Below, one piece after another: positions 42,283-51,790 of a stretch of 64,000 nucleotides of DNA. The translations under genes and the position numbers were made by a program. This DNA comes from a virus: positions 1-64,000 of the IMG/VR virus record IMGVR_UViG_3300025082_000006; one strand, 5' to 3'. The notes under the pieces were generated by a model. The model was not told the DNA's origin and made no database searches. It saw nothing but the letters and a program-made list of their open reading frames with translations. Within the stretch, counting starts at the first letter, position 1. Each line of letters begins with the position of its first letter.

Positions 42283-45200
42283 TTAGTCCTCAAAAGATGC
42301 TCCTGAATCCGTAATAATGAAATCGATTGCGATAAATTCAATGGCCCGGGCCGGTTTCACATATATTTTTGCATACAATATGTTTCGATCAATAAGGTCT
42401 GGAGTGGTAGTTGTCTCATCCAAAATCAATTTATAATCAGTAATTCCTAAGCCTGCTTTTACATCACTCAAGAACGGCTCGACCTTTCCTTTAAACCTAT
42501 TCCAGGTTGTTTGAACATTTTGATCAAATAAAATCGTAGCCGCAAATCTTGAAATTTGTTTCTTCAAGAAAATTACCAAGCGGCGAACATTAATTCTATC
42601 TAGAGCCGAAGGGGTTAATTGTAAAGTTTTCTGACCGAAAATTACAATGCCTTCTGCCGGGAATTTTGCAATTGGATTAATGCCTGCCTCATAAAGCCTA
42701 TCTCGCTTTCTTGATGTGAGACGTTCTTCTATACCAACGACTGGGAGTCCTCCAGCGCGATTGGCACTAAGTCCGCCGCGTGTAAAGCCAGCCGGGGCGA
42801 ACCAAAGTTGTGAATTTGCTTCGCTGTACGCCATGGCGCCCAGCGCGACTACTGATGGAGGTGCCCAAAGAGTGGCACCGTTAACAGTGTCACGAATTTG
42901 AACCCATGGGTAATATGTACATCCGTAGCTACTATTGATTTTTAAGTAATTTCTCTTGTTGCTAATGACGTTGTTAACATCTCCCTTTCGATCAGTTTTA
43001 GCTTGTCCATTTTCAGTATCAGGCTTATAACCGTTTTTCAAGTCAATGACTGCCAATGCATCCCCTCGATTTTCACACATTTCTACTAATTTTGTGTTAA
43101 GAGTGTTATTGGTCAATCCTGGCATTGATAGCAAATTATATTCAACAATCTCGGGATCCCGCAAAGAGTCTATAGCTACATTAATAGAGTTGAAAGCAGC
43201 ATTAGTAGTTTCTCTTTTTCCTTCTAAATCAGTATTGTTGAATGGGTCTCTTTCTGTAATGTCTAGACCATCCTGGCCTCCATGTAGACAAGTCGTAAAT
43301 TGATCCCAGCCTGCGGTGGGGCCGCCGTCAACTTGATCAACTACATTCAAATAAGATGCCGAAACGGGGCCGGCCGTGGTTGAATTGGCGCCAGATCCAG
43401 TATGCGCAGTATAAGAAAGGCCGGCTGCGCGGGAGCCGGATGCATAAACTGCGTCGGATCCATATGCGCCGTCATATGAGGAAGCAGTGGCGTGAACGTT
43501 TCTTACGTCATCTAAAGAAAACACCCAAGAATTCTCCGTAATGCCAGATTCTGCTTCCCAGTTGTCTACATCTTCTGCTTTGCCTCGAAGCACATCATAA
43601 ACGCTGTGGTCAAATCTTGAACTACGATAAGTGGTGTCAACACCAAAGCAAGCATCGCGGGGGTCATTTAACGTTTTACCCTCGGAAGAACTAGCGCGGA
43701 GTCTCAACTTTGGAAATTCATATCTAGAATTAATGATGTTTCCATCGGCGGAAGCATTAAATGTGCCAGTTGATGGGTCTGAAATTGGGTTTTGGCTCCC
43801 GGATTCTACGAATGCGCCGGAATTGAGCGTTGGGGCGGCCGAATAATCAAATGTCATTAGAGTGCCGCCGAGCGTAACGCTTCCGCTCGTAGCAAACCCA
43901 ACATATCGTGGTGGCCCATAAACGCCGAAAGGAAGTAAAGTATCCCCTGTACTGCCGCGGTCTACAAGTTCGTTCATTTCCACGTAAATATAATCGGATA
44001 CATTATCATATTCACCGTAGTAACGGTAACGACGATCATCATCGCTCCATCGCTCAAATTTATTGCCAATTTTTTTGGCAATATAATTATCCGAAGATGG
44101 ATTTAAATTACAATTATTGTATTGTTCTAAAATATCAGGCGCAGCGTCGACATCTGAAATTTTTCGAATTGCTACCGTAAAAGTACCATAAGAATTCTGT
44201 GGATCTTCTGATCCTTTAATATCTTTAATAGAAATTTTTACTTTGCGTTGAGTTTCTTCACCCAGTTCGCGGGCTGCAAGTCGAAATAGTTTTTGCATAT
44301 TCTCTGGGGCATAAGAAGAAGTATCGCTTGTGGTGTCTTGTGAAATAAACCATCCTGTTTTTGCAAACTGATTTGTTGGACTTTTAGTGGGGCTCATTCT
44401 GAAATCGGCGCCATCCGTAATTCCATTAGGGGTCGCAAGCCTTAAAATAGTCCCATAACAATTTGAAGGTATAGATCCACTAATTCCTATGCCGGAGCCG
44501 CCTTCGGTGGTGCCTTTAAACGTGCTTAAGTTGCCTTCAAAGCTTTCACCAAGCCAGTATGTAAGTGTAGTTCCACCGTCTGGCGTAAGGTCTCCATTAG
44601 TTAAAGTCGGATTAGTGTTAAACACTTTTCTAATAAATCGTGGTGAATCCGGATTAAAATTAAATGAACTATTAATGGCAGCTGACGAGCCTGAATTAAT
44701 GACAACTTTAAAGGAAGGACCACTATCAACGGCTCTAATCCAGCCGGCCATAGAGGCGCCGTATGTGGTACTGCCGGTGACAATTGTTTGCCCCGAAAGA
44801 GCAATCGAACCGTGATCCAAATACCATATAGCCGCTAAAGTTCCGAGAGAGGCGGATGTCGCGTTAAACTTGGAAGATCCTGTGTTTTGTGCAAGCCCTG
44901 TGCCATCGCTTGCGCCGGCTTCGAGAGGCCCTGCTCCACTGCCGAGTGGGCCTTCACAGACAAAAAGGCCGTATGCGCCGCCGTTGGTTGTTGCGGTCGT
45001 GGTTGACTCTATTTTATCAGTTTTCCATCCGGCATACGCCGTACTTACTGCGGCGTTGGCGTTAGTTTGCCCCAATAGGCGGACCATGGTCACTGGAGAA
45101 TTGTTTCGAAGCCACGCTTGTGCTGCGTATGCTGCATAAGTAGGGGCTGTAAAATTTCCATAGCGCCAAACGTCGCCGGCCGATTGTCCTGGGTCAGGTT

Positions 45201-45381
45201 TGCCGAAAATATCAACGAATTCTGAGAAAGAATTAACTTGGACTGGCTTCAAAGCGGGGCCTTGAGAAAGTTTCCCAATCAATGCTGGGCCTGTCGCGGC
45301 CGGCAGAGCGGGTAATTGTGAGTTGTCAATCTCGGTAATAAAAATACCGGGGGACATAAACTTAAATTTTCTATATGACAT
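42283..45381 (-). CDS. Tail sheath protein (gp18-like)
   Basis: A 1032-aa contractile sheath subunit. SPGIFITEIDNSQLPALPAA at the N terminus and the C-terminal block (LNPIAKFPAEGIVIFGQKTL-like, then RRLVIFLKKQISRFA and PARAIEFIAIDFIITDSG) are conserved sheath parts. The middle (about 100-700) contains long Gly/Ser-rich insertions, making it larger than T4 gp18 (659 aa); extra surface domains are likely. It has its own late-type element. Confidence 0.95.
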   Translation of the reverse strand: MSYRKFKFMSPGIFITEIDNSQLPALPAATGPALIGKLSQGPALKPVQVNSFSEFVDIFGKPDPGQSAGDVWRYGNFTAPTYAAYAAQAWLRNNSPVTMVRLLGQTNANAAVSTAYAGWKTDKIESTTTATTNGGAYGLFVCEGPLGSGAGPLEAGASDGTGLAQNTGSSKFNATSASLGTLAAIWYLDHGSIALSGQTIVTGSTTYGASMAGWIRAVDSGPSFKVVINSGSSAAINSSFNFNPDSPRFIRKVFNTNPTLTNGDLTPDGGTTLTYWLGESFEGNLSTFKGTTEGGSGIGISGSIPSNCYGTILRLATPNGITDGADFRMSPTKSPTNQFAKTGWFISQDTTSDTSSYAPENMQKLFRLAARELGEETQRKVKISIKDIKGSEDPQNSYGTFTVAIRKISDVDAAPDILEQYNNCNLNPSSDNYIAKKIGNKFERWSDDDRRYRYYGEYDNVSDYIYVEMNELVDRGSTGDTLLPFGVYGPPRYVGFATSGSVTLGGTLMTFDYSAAPTLNSGAFVESGSQNPISDPSTGTFNASADGNIINSRYEFPKLRLRASSSEGKTLNDPRDACFGVDTTYRSSRFDHSVYDVLRGKAEDVDNWEAESGITENSWVFSLDDVRNVHATASSYDGAYGSDAVYASGSRAAGLSYTAHTGSGANSTTAGPVSASYLNVVDQVDGGPTAGWDQFTTCLHGGQDGLDITERDPFNNTDLEGKRETTNAAFNSINVAIDSLRDPEIVEYNLLSMPGLTNNTLNTKLVEMCENRGDALAVIDLKNGYKPDTENGQAKTDRKGDVNNVISNKRNYLKINSSYGCTYYPWVQIRDTVNGATLWAPPSVVALGAMAYSEANSQLWFAPAGFTRGGLSANRAGGLPVVGIEERLTSRKRDRLYEAGINPIAKFPAEGIVIFGQKTLQLTPSALDRINVRRLVIFLKKQISRFAATILFDQNVQTTWNRFKGKVEPFLSDVKAGLGITDYKLILDETTTTPDLIDRNILYAKIYVKPARAIEFIAIDFIITDSGASFED

Positions 45382-45418
45382 GTGCTAATTCTCCTTTGGC
45401 TAACACGGCTTTTTCTTT

Positions 45419-45428
45419 AATAAATAGT
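45419..45428 (-). promoter_or_regulatory. ACTATTTATT element (candidate late promoter)
   Basis: Exact decamer on the coding strand, in the 79-nt gap before the sheath gene, 38 nt from the ATG. Confidence 0.6.
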
Positions 45429-45460
45429 AATAAAATAATGCAAAAACCTTTTAAAAGGCT

Positions 45461-46363
45461 TTATTCTCTGTAAAAGCCATTATCTGGCTTATAATCCCGT
45501 ATATCTCCCATAATTACTTTCTCGCGCGGCATTTTAACTTCAACTGCGTTCTCTCGTCGAATAATTTTAGGACGTTCTTGATTCTCTCCTTCTCCGATCA
45601 AATATCCTAATACATCAAAATTAATTTGCGTTTGATAAGTTCTTTCTTCTTTATCATAAGAACCAACGTTATTTTCTAAACTTAAATCAGAACCCATAAA
45701 TGTTTCATACGAGTGGCCATCGCGCTTAATTAAGAAAGAATTAATGTGACCACCCAATGTTAGAAATGGTTGCAGCATTTGATTCATGTGCTGTTGATAG
45801 TTTGTTTTTAAAGAAAGAGTATACCTAATATACGTGTATATGGGTTGTGGCACGTATAAGGTCTCGACTACAACTTTTTCATTCTTTTTGATTTTTGGGT
45901 AATAAGCTTGCCTGCCTGGTGTTCTACGAGTATTATTAAACCTCTTTCTGTTGTCTGCTGCTGAAAAATTAGTTGTTTTATCTGAAACGATCCTTCTTCC
46001 GACTACAATTCGGCCGCCATGGTAAGGTCCGATCATAAAAGGCGGCGCGCCAAAATATTTACCTTTTTTAGTTAAATCTTTAGTAACAGATGTTCTTTCA
46101 ATGCTCATAATTGGATAAATTAATGTACCATCTAAATCATATAATTCCTTCTTCTCTTTTGCAAAAAATGCGCGCTCCGGCGATGCCCACATCAAAGGAA
46201 CTTTTTTCCACCCTTTATTAGTATCACAAAAAATGTTCATTTCTTCATTAACGAAATCATAAAAAGCAAAATCAATTGTTTCTAAATTTGAAGGTTCTAT
46301 TTCTACTTCATGAATAACATCATTAGCATTTTCAATTCCTGTGTAAGAATAATCAACTGGCAT
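45461..46363 (-). CDS. Neck/tail terminator protein (gp15-like)
   Basis: A 300-aa protein just before the sheath gene. TLYVPQPIYTYIRYTLSLKT followed by MNQMLQPFLTLGG matches T4 gp15-type proximal sheath stabilisers, which cap the tail and bind the neck. ATG 46363 is chosen over an in-frame TTG one codon upstream. Assignment is by pattern and order. Confidence 0.7.
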   Translation of the reverse strand: MPVDYSYTGIENANDVIHEVEIEPSNLETIDFAFYDFVNEEMNIFCDTNKGWKKVPLMWASPERAFFAKEKKELYDLDGTLIYPIMSIERTSVTKDLTKKGKYFGAPPFMIGPYHGGRIVVGRRIVSDKTTNFSAADNRKRFNNTRRTPGRQAYYPKIKKNEKVVVETLYVPQPIYTYIRYTLSLKTNYQQHMNQMLQPFLTLGGHINSFLIKRDGHSYETFMGSDLSLENNVGSYDKEERTYQTQINFDVLGYLIGEGENQERPKIIRRENAVEVKMPREKVIMGDIRDYKPDNGFYRE

Positions 46364-46859
46364 CAAAAGTTCCCTCTCTAGCTTTTACGCAATGTGCTTC
46401 GATTTCAAAAACACGGTCCCAGCCGGCCCATGCCTGCCCAAATATTTGTTTTGGATAGTTGAGAGTTAAAATTTCAAAATGGTCTTGGCCATATAAAACA
46501 AAGTCACCTTCTCTCACATATAAATCTTGATCTTCCGTTAGCCGTCTTCGGTGAAATTTAACTATTATTGTTAATCTTTTATCAATACCGAGTTTTGTTA
46601 CAGTGGTGGCATAGCCTTCCCATGTTACAAGCGCATAAACTCTTATAGGTGCTAAAAAATTTTTCTCGACGGCCTCTCCATACAAAGGGTGAAAATTACT
46701 ATTTTCAACACTAATAGGATAATAAATAATTTCTTGACCTATGACGCGCTCTATTAATTCGTCATTTACTTGTTTTACAAGATCACGTTCTTTTTCGCCT
46801 AAAAATAGGGGCGGCGGTGGAGCGGCTGGTTGAGACCATTTATTTTTATCTGGAGGCAT
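46353..46859 (-). CDS. Neck protein (gp14-like)
   Basis: A 168-aa protein. The C-terminal half (EGDFVLYGQDHFEILTLNY, QIFGQAWAGWDRVFEIEAHC) fits T4 gp14-type neck subunits. The N terminus is Pro-rich. It overlaps the gp15-like start by about 11 nt and follows the gp13-like gene. The ATG at 46859 is preferred over GTG one codon upstream. Confidence 0.65.
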   Translation of the reverse strand: MPPDKNKWSQPAAPPPPLFLGEKERDLVKQVNDELIERVIGQEIIYYPISVENSNFHPLYGEAVEKNFLAPIRVYALVTWEGYATTVTKLGIDKRLTIIVKFHRRRLTEDQDLYVREGDFVLYGQDHFEILTLNYPKQIFGQAWAGWDRVFEIEAHCVKAREGTFDAS

Positions 46860-46865
46860 CACATA

Positions 46866-48161
46866 TTACCCCACGTATACCTTTAATGGAATATGTTTTT
46901 CAATAGTATTTACTGATTCCATTAGCTTCGCGTCGTCTTCCATCAACTTCGTATACGTCAACTCATCCAAAATGGTTTTTAACTCTTCTCTCAAGTCTTT
47001 TTGTTCGGTTTGGCTTTGAGTAACTAAATCTTTACCGTCTAATGTGACACTTTCGCCAGGAATTGGAATTGAGCCAAACTTACTTCTAACAGTACCAAGC
47101 GTTTCTTTAGACAATGAAAGTGCAAATCTTCGAATCCATTGTTTTCCTATGGAGTTAATATTTTCATAAGGAAGATTTTCATAAGGAAGACTGTTTAAAT
47201 TATTAATTCCGTCTGTTACAGTGCCTCCGCCGCGGCCGTCTGTGTCTCCAGCGTCCCACGGATCTGGGTCTACAAAAAATTCTACCCAAAATTGGGAGGG
47301 GCTTGTTTTGACAACATTTGGAAATAATCTTAATCTATTATTTTTTATTTCGTACGAATAATGCGAATTCCTTGTGTATATTGCGTCTTCAAAGGCCATG
47401 GCTTGTGCTTTGTTTTGCCATGGCGGAATTATTTGAAATGTCGAATCATCTGTCCATTGTCCGTAGCTAGATAGGTCTCCCACAGTATTTAAGCCGCCAT
47501 AATATCCATAAAATCGCCACATAGCTTGTGGTGTCTTATAATAAACTTTTGTTACATTAATTCTTTTATTGCCTACAGGGTTAGATGTGCCAAAAGTCCC
47601 ACTTGCAGCAGAAGAAGAAACAATTTGTTGTAAATCATAATCTTGTTTCCCGTCCGTGCCTTCGAATGAAGCAGAATAAATTGTTACCTCTCCACCGAAG
47701 CCAACTTCTGTGGAGGTACCGTATCCAACTCTTCGAGCGTACGCAAATTCAAAGCGAGGAAATTTAAGATTAATATTTTTTCCATACAATTCATCGCCGG
47801 TTTGAATTTGACCGTCATGATCAAAAGTGCCGGTAGTTGCGCCTAATAAGTCTGATAGTGTGTTTTTCGCTTGGTGTAAATTAAGGATATAAGAATATTC
47901 TAATACGGACTCTTCGTACGCTGCATATATATTATTATTGGTTAATTCAATATCTAGTATATCTCCGCCTAGTTTTTTATATGTATAACTAACTTGCTCG
48001 GCGGCGCCGGAGCAAAAATATTGTGAGAATAAAGGAGACGTGCCGGCGGAGTAAAGGCCAAAAGGTAAATTACTATTGTCTGCTACATCACTAGCTAAAC
48101 TTCCAGTTGAAAGCGTGATTGCGCTTGTTTGTGACCGTGGATTTAAAGTAGGTAGCGCCAT
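46866..48161 (-). CDS. Neck protein (gp13-like), 431 aa
   Basis: A 431-aa late protein in the T4 gp13 position, upstream of the gp14- and gp15-like genes. It contains IDIELTNNNIYAAYEESVLEYSY-type segments and a helical end (TQTEQKDLREELKTILDELT). It likely forms part of the head-tail connector. It has its own ACTATTTATA element. Confidence 0.65.
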   Translation of the reverse strand: MALPTLNPRSQTSAITLSTGSLASDVADNSNLPFGLYSAGTSPLFSQYFCSGAAEQVSYTYKKLGGDILDIELTNNNIYAAYEESVLEYSYILNLHQAKNTLSDLLGATTGTFDHDGQIQTGDELYGKNINLKFPRFEFAYARRVGYGTSTEVGFGGEVTIYSASFEGTDGKQDYDLQQIVSSSAASGTFGTSNPVGNKRINVTKVYYKTPQAMWRFYGYYGGLNTVGDLSSYGQWTDDSTFQIIPPWQNKAQAMAFEDAIYTRNSHYSYEIKNNRLRLFPNVVKTSPSQFWVEFFVDPDPWDAGDTDGRGGGTVTDGINNLNSLPYENLPYENINSIGKQWIRRFALSLSKETLGTVRSKFGSIPIPGESVTLDGKDLVTQSQTEQKDLREELKTILDELTYTKLMEDDAKLMESVNTIEKHIPLKVYVG

Positions 48162-48179
48162 TCATTTAGATCTCCTTAC

Positions 48180-48189
48180 TATAAATAGT
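48180..48189 (-). promoter_or_regulatory. ACTATTTATA element (candidate late promoter)
   Basis: Element 19 nt before the gp13-like ATG, immediately followed by GTAAGGAG. It is the shortest clear case of element plus ribosome site. Confidence 0.6.
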
Positions 48190-48225
48190 TGGAGAGATCG
48201 GAAAAGCTATAGAGAAAACCTGTTA

Positions 48226-48387
48226 TTAGTCTTCTTTCTTCTTTTTCCAAAAGGGGTTTTTTTTAACCTTCTTGGCTTTTTTAGTTGTTTTTACAGTTTC
48301 TTTTACTGCGCCGGTCGCTTCTTCGGCTGCTTTTTTAGCAGCTGCGACTTTTCTTGTTAACCAAAGTTTTTTCCATTTTTTACCCAT
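48226..48387 (-). CDS. Lys/Ala-rich basic protein, 53 aa
   Basis: ATG 48387 (MGKKWKKLWLTRKVAAAKKA) has AAAGGAGAC upstream; a longer frame lacks this. The protein is a highly basic Lys/Ala/Thr-rich helix, histone H1-like in composition. As the first late gene behind the capsid terminator, it may be packaged with the DNA; function not established. Confidence 0.7.
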   Translation of the reverse strand: MGKKWKKLWLTRKVAAAKKAAEEATGAVKETVKTTKKAKKVKKNPFWKKKKED

Positions 48388-48403
48388 GATAAGTCTCCTT
48401 TCT

Positions 48404-48413
48404 AATAAATAGT
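48404..48413 (-). promoter_or_regulatory. ACTATTTATT element directly after the capsid terminator
   Basis: Exact decamer 17 nt before the 53-aa gene and 61 nt behind the strong terminator at 48474. As readthrough should be small here, this copy is the best argument that the element promotes transcription. Confidence 0.65.
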
Positions 48414-48473
48414 CTCTAAAACCCAAAATCTCAAAAAATTGAGCGCGTAAAAATTTGGCATATTCGCTTTTTT

Positions 48474-48508
48474 GAAATAAAAAAGCCCTCGCCTAGGGCG
48501 AGGGCTTT
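48474..48508 (-). terminator. Rho-independent terminator after the major capsid gene
   Basis: On the minus strand a 12-bp stem AAAGCCCTCGCC / GGCGAGGGCTTT with a 3-nt loop is followed by TTTTTTAT. It begins 30 nt after the capsid stop codon. It caps the most highly expressed structural gene. Confidence 0.95.
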
Positions 48509-48537
48509 AATATTAGATTAAAAATCTATCTTATGGC

Positions 48538-50337
48538 TTACGTGCCACTCTCACCAAGGAGTCCACGAACGACGACAAGGCCGTACATATCGGGACGAAC
48601 CATCTTCTTGGCATATCGAGTCATGACACCCTTGCGGGGCACGAAGTCTTCAATACCGAAGATTGTGGGAGTAACTTGCAATGGCACATAAGGGGCATAT
48701 ACATAGCCACTTTCGAGGAAGCTATTACCCTTACGGCCAACCAGCAATAAATTACGCGGGAAGTAAGGATCGACGTAAACGTCAAATTTCTTACTCACGC
48801 TACCAACTTTTTGTGTGCCTGCAACGCCTTTGTTGTCATCAGCAGTTACACTAGCTCGGAAGCCAGCAGTAAACTCCATAATGTTTGCAACTTCAGGAGA
48901 AGTAACGACAAAGTTAGCACCACCGCGTAAAGTCTTACGGTGAATCTGAGCGGAAACATCATTGACGGTCTCAATGAGAGTCTCATACCACTCAGAAACG
49001 GTACCGGTGAAGTCTGGAGCTTTTGCCGAAGCGCCAACTTCTTGCCCAGTAGTTCGATGAACAAACAAACCAGGCGAACGGGACCAGTAATAAGTAGAAG
49101 CTGTTGCGCCTTTGATGAGATCTTCCATGATCTCTCGGTCAATCTCAAGAGCAATTTGCTCAGAAAGAATTGACGTAAGCTCAACTTCAGCATCCAGATT
49201 GTGATAGGCATTAAGATCCTGACCAAGTTCTGGCGTCCATTTGGCTTTCAGCTTTTTAGTGACTGCCGTGACAGATACTGAATCGACCTTGAGGTCAATT
49301 TCAGGAATTGTTTCATTATCTTCCAATCCCCAAGGATCCACGCCAACAACGGAGCCGAGTGCATTCGCATTCCCGGCAGCTGCAGTGCCACCGAAATTAT
49401 CAGTAATTGGGAATGTATATGCCTGAGTAGAACCCATTGAAGTCCTAATATTAGCTACGGTACCGTTCTCACTCAAGGCGACGATATAAACAGTACTTGT
49501 GGCACTAGAGCCAGAAAATGCTGTCAATCGACGTGCTTGACGGATCGATCCGGTAGCCAACGCTAACGAATCATCAGTATACGTACCCGGTGCACCAGAA
49601 TTTGTAGCTACAAGCGCAACCAAATCATCATCATTAAATGCGCCACCGTTGGTAGCGCCAGTCGTCTCAACTGTCGCAATTACGAAAGAAGTGCCGTCCG
49701 TGCCGGCGGCGCCGGAGACGAGAGCTGGATCGTATTGCAGAAGATTATTAATCTCAGTTGTTGTCAAACTAGTAGTCGTGTCGGTTGGATCAAGTGCGTG
49801 GGTGTTACCCCCCCAAGTTCCAGAAGCCACAAAATTGTGAGTAATGGTATCCGAGCCGGTTGGCGAAGAATAACCATTGTTCAAGCTATAAAAGCTTTTC
49901 TCAGAATTAAGGCCACTCAAGTCAACACCACCAGTGATTTGTTGGCCGACTTTTCCGCCGCCATACAATGATGCATTGGCGACTGCACTGTAGCGTTCGT
50001 TAGCGAACGTAAAGTCCATAAAGAAAATGAGTCCCGAAGGGAGACTCATTGGCTGTACACTAACGAGTTCGTTAGCAATAAGGCCACCAAATACTCGACG
50101 AACAATGGGGAATGCAACGGCTGCAAAACCTTCAACATCTCCACCGGCCATCGTCGAAGCTTCACGAAGAAGCTCCTTGGCTTGGTTTTCGAGCAGACGA
50201 GCCATATTATGCTTGCCCGACTCTCCTCCAAGACCTTCAAGAAGACCTGTTTTGCCCCATTTACTGAGCAGTGCAGCGCCTTCCTTTTTGAGATCGCGAT
50301 TAACGATCCCTTCAGTTAATTTTTGAAGTACTGACAT
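48538..50337 (-). CDS. Major capsid protein (gp23-like)
   Basis: A 599-aa HK97-fold capsid protein. ANELVSVQPMSLPSGLIFF in the first 110 residues and IALEIDREIMEDLIK near the centre are typical of T4 gp23. The N terminus (about 1-70, helical, ending near MARLLENQAKELLRE) is probably removed by the gp21-like protease; LLE-NQ is a possible site. The middle contains a Ser/Thr/Gly-rich inserted domain. It follows the scaffold gene as in T4. Confidence 0.93.
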   Translation of the reverse strand: MSVLQKLTEGIVNRDLKKEGAALLSKWGKTGLLEGLGGESGKHNMARLLENQAKELLREASTMAGGDVEGFAAVAFPIVRRVFGGLIANELVSVQPMSLPSGLIFFMDFTFANERYSAVANASLYGGGKVGQQITGGVDLSGLNSEKSFYSLNNGYSSPTGSDTITHNFVASGTWGGNTHALDPTDTTTSLTTTEINNLLQYDPALVSGAAGTDGTSFVIATVETTGATNGGAFNDDDLVALVATNSGAPGTYTDDSLALATGSIRQARRLTAFSGSSATSTVYIVALSENGTVANIRTSMGSTQAYTFPITDNFGGTAAAGNANALGSVVGVDPWGLEDNETIPEIDLKVDSVSVTAVTKKLKAKWTPELGQDLNAYHNLDAEVELTSILSEQIALEIDREIMEDLIKGATASTYYWSRSPGLFVHRTTGQEVGASAKAPDFTGTVSEWYETLIETVNDVSAQIHRKTLRGGANFVVTSPEVANIMEFTAGFRASVTADDNKGVAGTQKVGSVSKKFDVYVDPYFPRNLLLVGRKGNSFLESGYVYAPYVPLQVTPTIFGIEDFVPRKGVMTRYAKKMVRPDMYGLVVVRGLLGESGT

Positions 50338-50353
50338 TTTTTCTTTTCCTCCT

Positions 50354-51712
50354 TTATTTATCAGTTATTCCAGCGAGAGCTTTCATTCTCGCCGCGAGAG
50401 TATCAACCCTCTTTTCCTCTTTACGAGGCATAAAGGCTGAAGAGCGCTTTGTCACAACTTCGTTCAGTGATTTTGGCTGGCGCTTTGGAGCGCTGGCACC
50501 CACTGCACTTTGAAGAGTTTCGTATATAATTTTTGCTTCTTCAACAGTATTCGCTTTCGAAATAGTCTCGACAAGTCTATCTTTTTGCCGCTCATTCAGG
50601 GAGGCGCTATTTAAAATACGATTTTGATAATGTAGTCTTGCATTTTGCAGACTACTTTCCTCCAATTGTTGTTTCAATTGAGGGAAAACTTCTTGATATT
50701 TGTTTAGTTTTTGTTCTAAAAATTTTAATTTATTGTTTAATTGTTTGTGTTCTTTTTTGGGCTCATCGGGCGTAGGGGGGCCATGAATTCTTCCGCTTGG
50801 CTTTTTGCAAACACCATGTTTATTATCATCGGCGTTGACATATTTTCCGGGGAGCCAATCGTAGTTTTTTGGACATTCTTTTTTCTTCTTTGCCTCTTTT
50901 GTTTCCCATTTTTGTTTTAGTTGTTCTTCGAGACCGGCAGTTTCGACTTTCGAAGGAGGGCGCTCCTCAAAAAGATCATCCATTTCTTCTGCTAAGATAT
51001 CTCGGATTGCTTTTTCAAGGCTTTCTTGTTGTTGTACAGATGGCGCGCAGTGTCCTTCAACGCACTCCTCGTCTGCACCGCAATCCTGATTGTCCGTGCA
51101 TTCGTCCCTTTGATATGCTTCACCTTCTTTTAGAGGATAACCCATTTCTTCAGCAAATATCTGATTCATTGTTTCTTCTATCTGGTTAGATGCTGTATTC
51201 TGTGAGGTGCCATCAAGATCTTCCATCAGAATATCATCAATTTCATAATTTTCTTCATCTTTTCTTGTTGTTTTTGCTATTTTATTGGATTTTGCTTGCA
51301 CCATCTTTTGAATTGATTCTTCTAGCTTATCTAAATCAAGACTAACAACATCTCGATCTGCAGTCGTTGTAGCATAAGGAGTTTGTTTTACAAGCGATTC
51401 GCCTTCGTGTGTATCTGTGCCCTCTGATTCCATATCGATTAAACCAGCGGATGGGTCTAGCCATCCGGATGGATTTTCGCCGGGCATTACTGTGGAAGGA
51501 GATGCAAAGGGTGTTGTTGGCGCCATTGTACCGACGTCGGGGAGAGGGAATCCAAGCGGATCCAAGCCGCCAAAATCTTGTTCTAAAATTAAATCAACTG
51601 CCTCCTTAATGTCCTTAGAAAAATGTTCAATAATTTTCTCTTCGGCACTCTTTTTGGCCGCTTCTTTTAAAGCCTCGGCATCAATAATGGCTTCTTCGAG
51701 CATGCTAGACAT
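50354..51712 (-). CDS. Prohead core scaffold (gp22-like) with Cys-rich insert
   Basis: A 452-aa acidic scaffold. The C-terminal 150 residues form coiled coils (KLKFLEQKLNKYQEVFPQLK, then QLEESSLQNARLHYQNRI), as in gp22. An unusual Cys-rich block (ECTDNQDCGADEECVEGHC, about 204-222) sits in the middle, reminiscent of extracellular disulfide modules. It lies between protease-side genes and the capsid gene. Confidence 0.85.
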   Translation of the reverse strand: MSSMLEEAIIDAEALKEAAKKSAEEKIIEHFSKDIKEAVDLILEQDFGGLDPLGFPLPDVGTMAPTTPFASPSTVMPGENPSGWLDPSAGLIDMESEGTDTHEGESLVKQTPYATTTADRDVVSLDLDKLEESIQKMVQAKSNKIAKTTRKDEENYEIDDILMEDLDGTSQNTASNQIEETMNQIFAEEMGYPLKEGEAYQRDECTDNQDCGADEECVEGHCAPSVQQQESLEKAIRDILAEEMDDLFEERPPSKVETAGLEEQLKQKWETKEAKKKKECPKNYDWLPGKYVNADDNKHGVCKKPSGRIHGPPTPDEPKKEHKQLNNKLKFLEQKLNKYQEVFPQLKQQLEESSLQNARLHYQNRILNSASLNERQKDRLVETISKANTVEEAKIIYETLQSAVGASAPKRQPKSLNEVVTKRSSAFMPRKEEKRVDTLAARMKALAGITDK

Positions 51713-51745
51713 AAACCTTCTCCTTCGTTACAGGTATCTCATCAC

Positions 51746-51755
51746 AATAAGTAGT
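51746..51755 (-). promoter_or_regulatory. ACTACTTATT, variant of the late element
   Basis: One-base variant of ACTATTTATT, 34 nt before the scaffold ATG. It lies in the 78-nt gap before this head gene. Confidence 0.4.
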
Positions 51756-51790
51756 TTGTTTGTTTGTAAAATTCCCTTATTAATTAGTGA

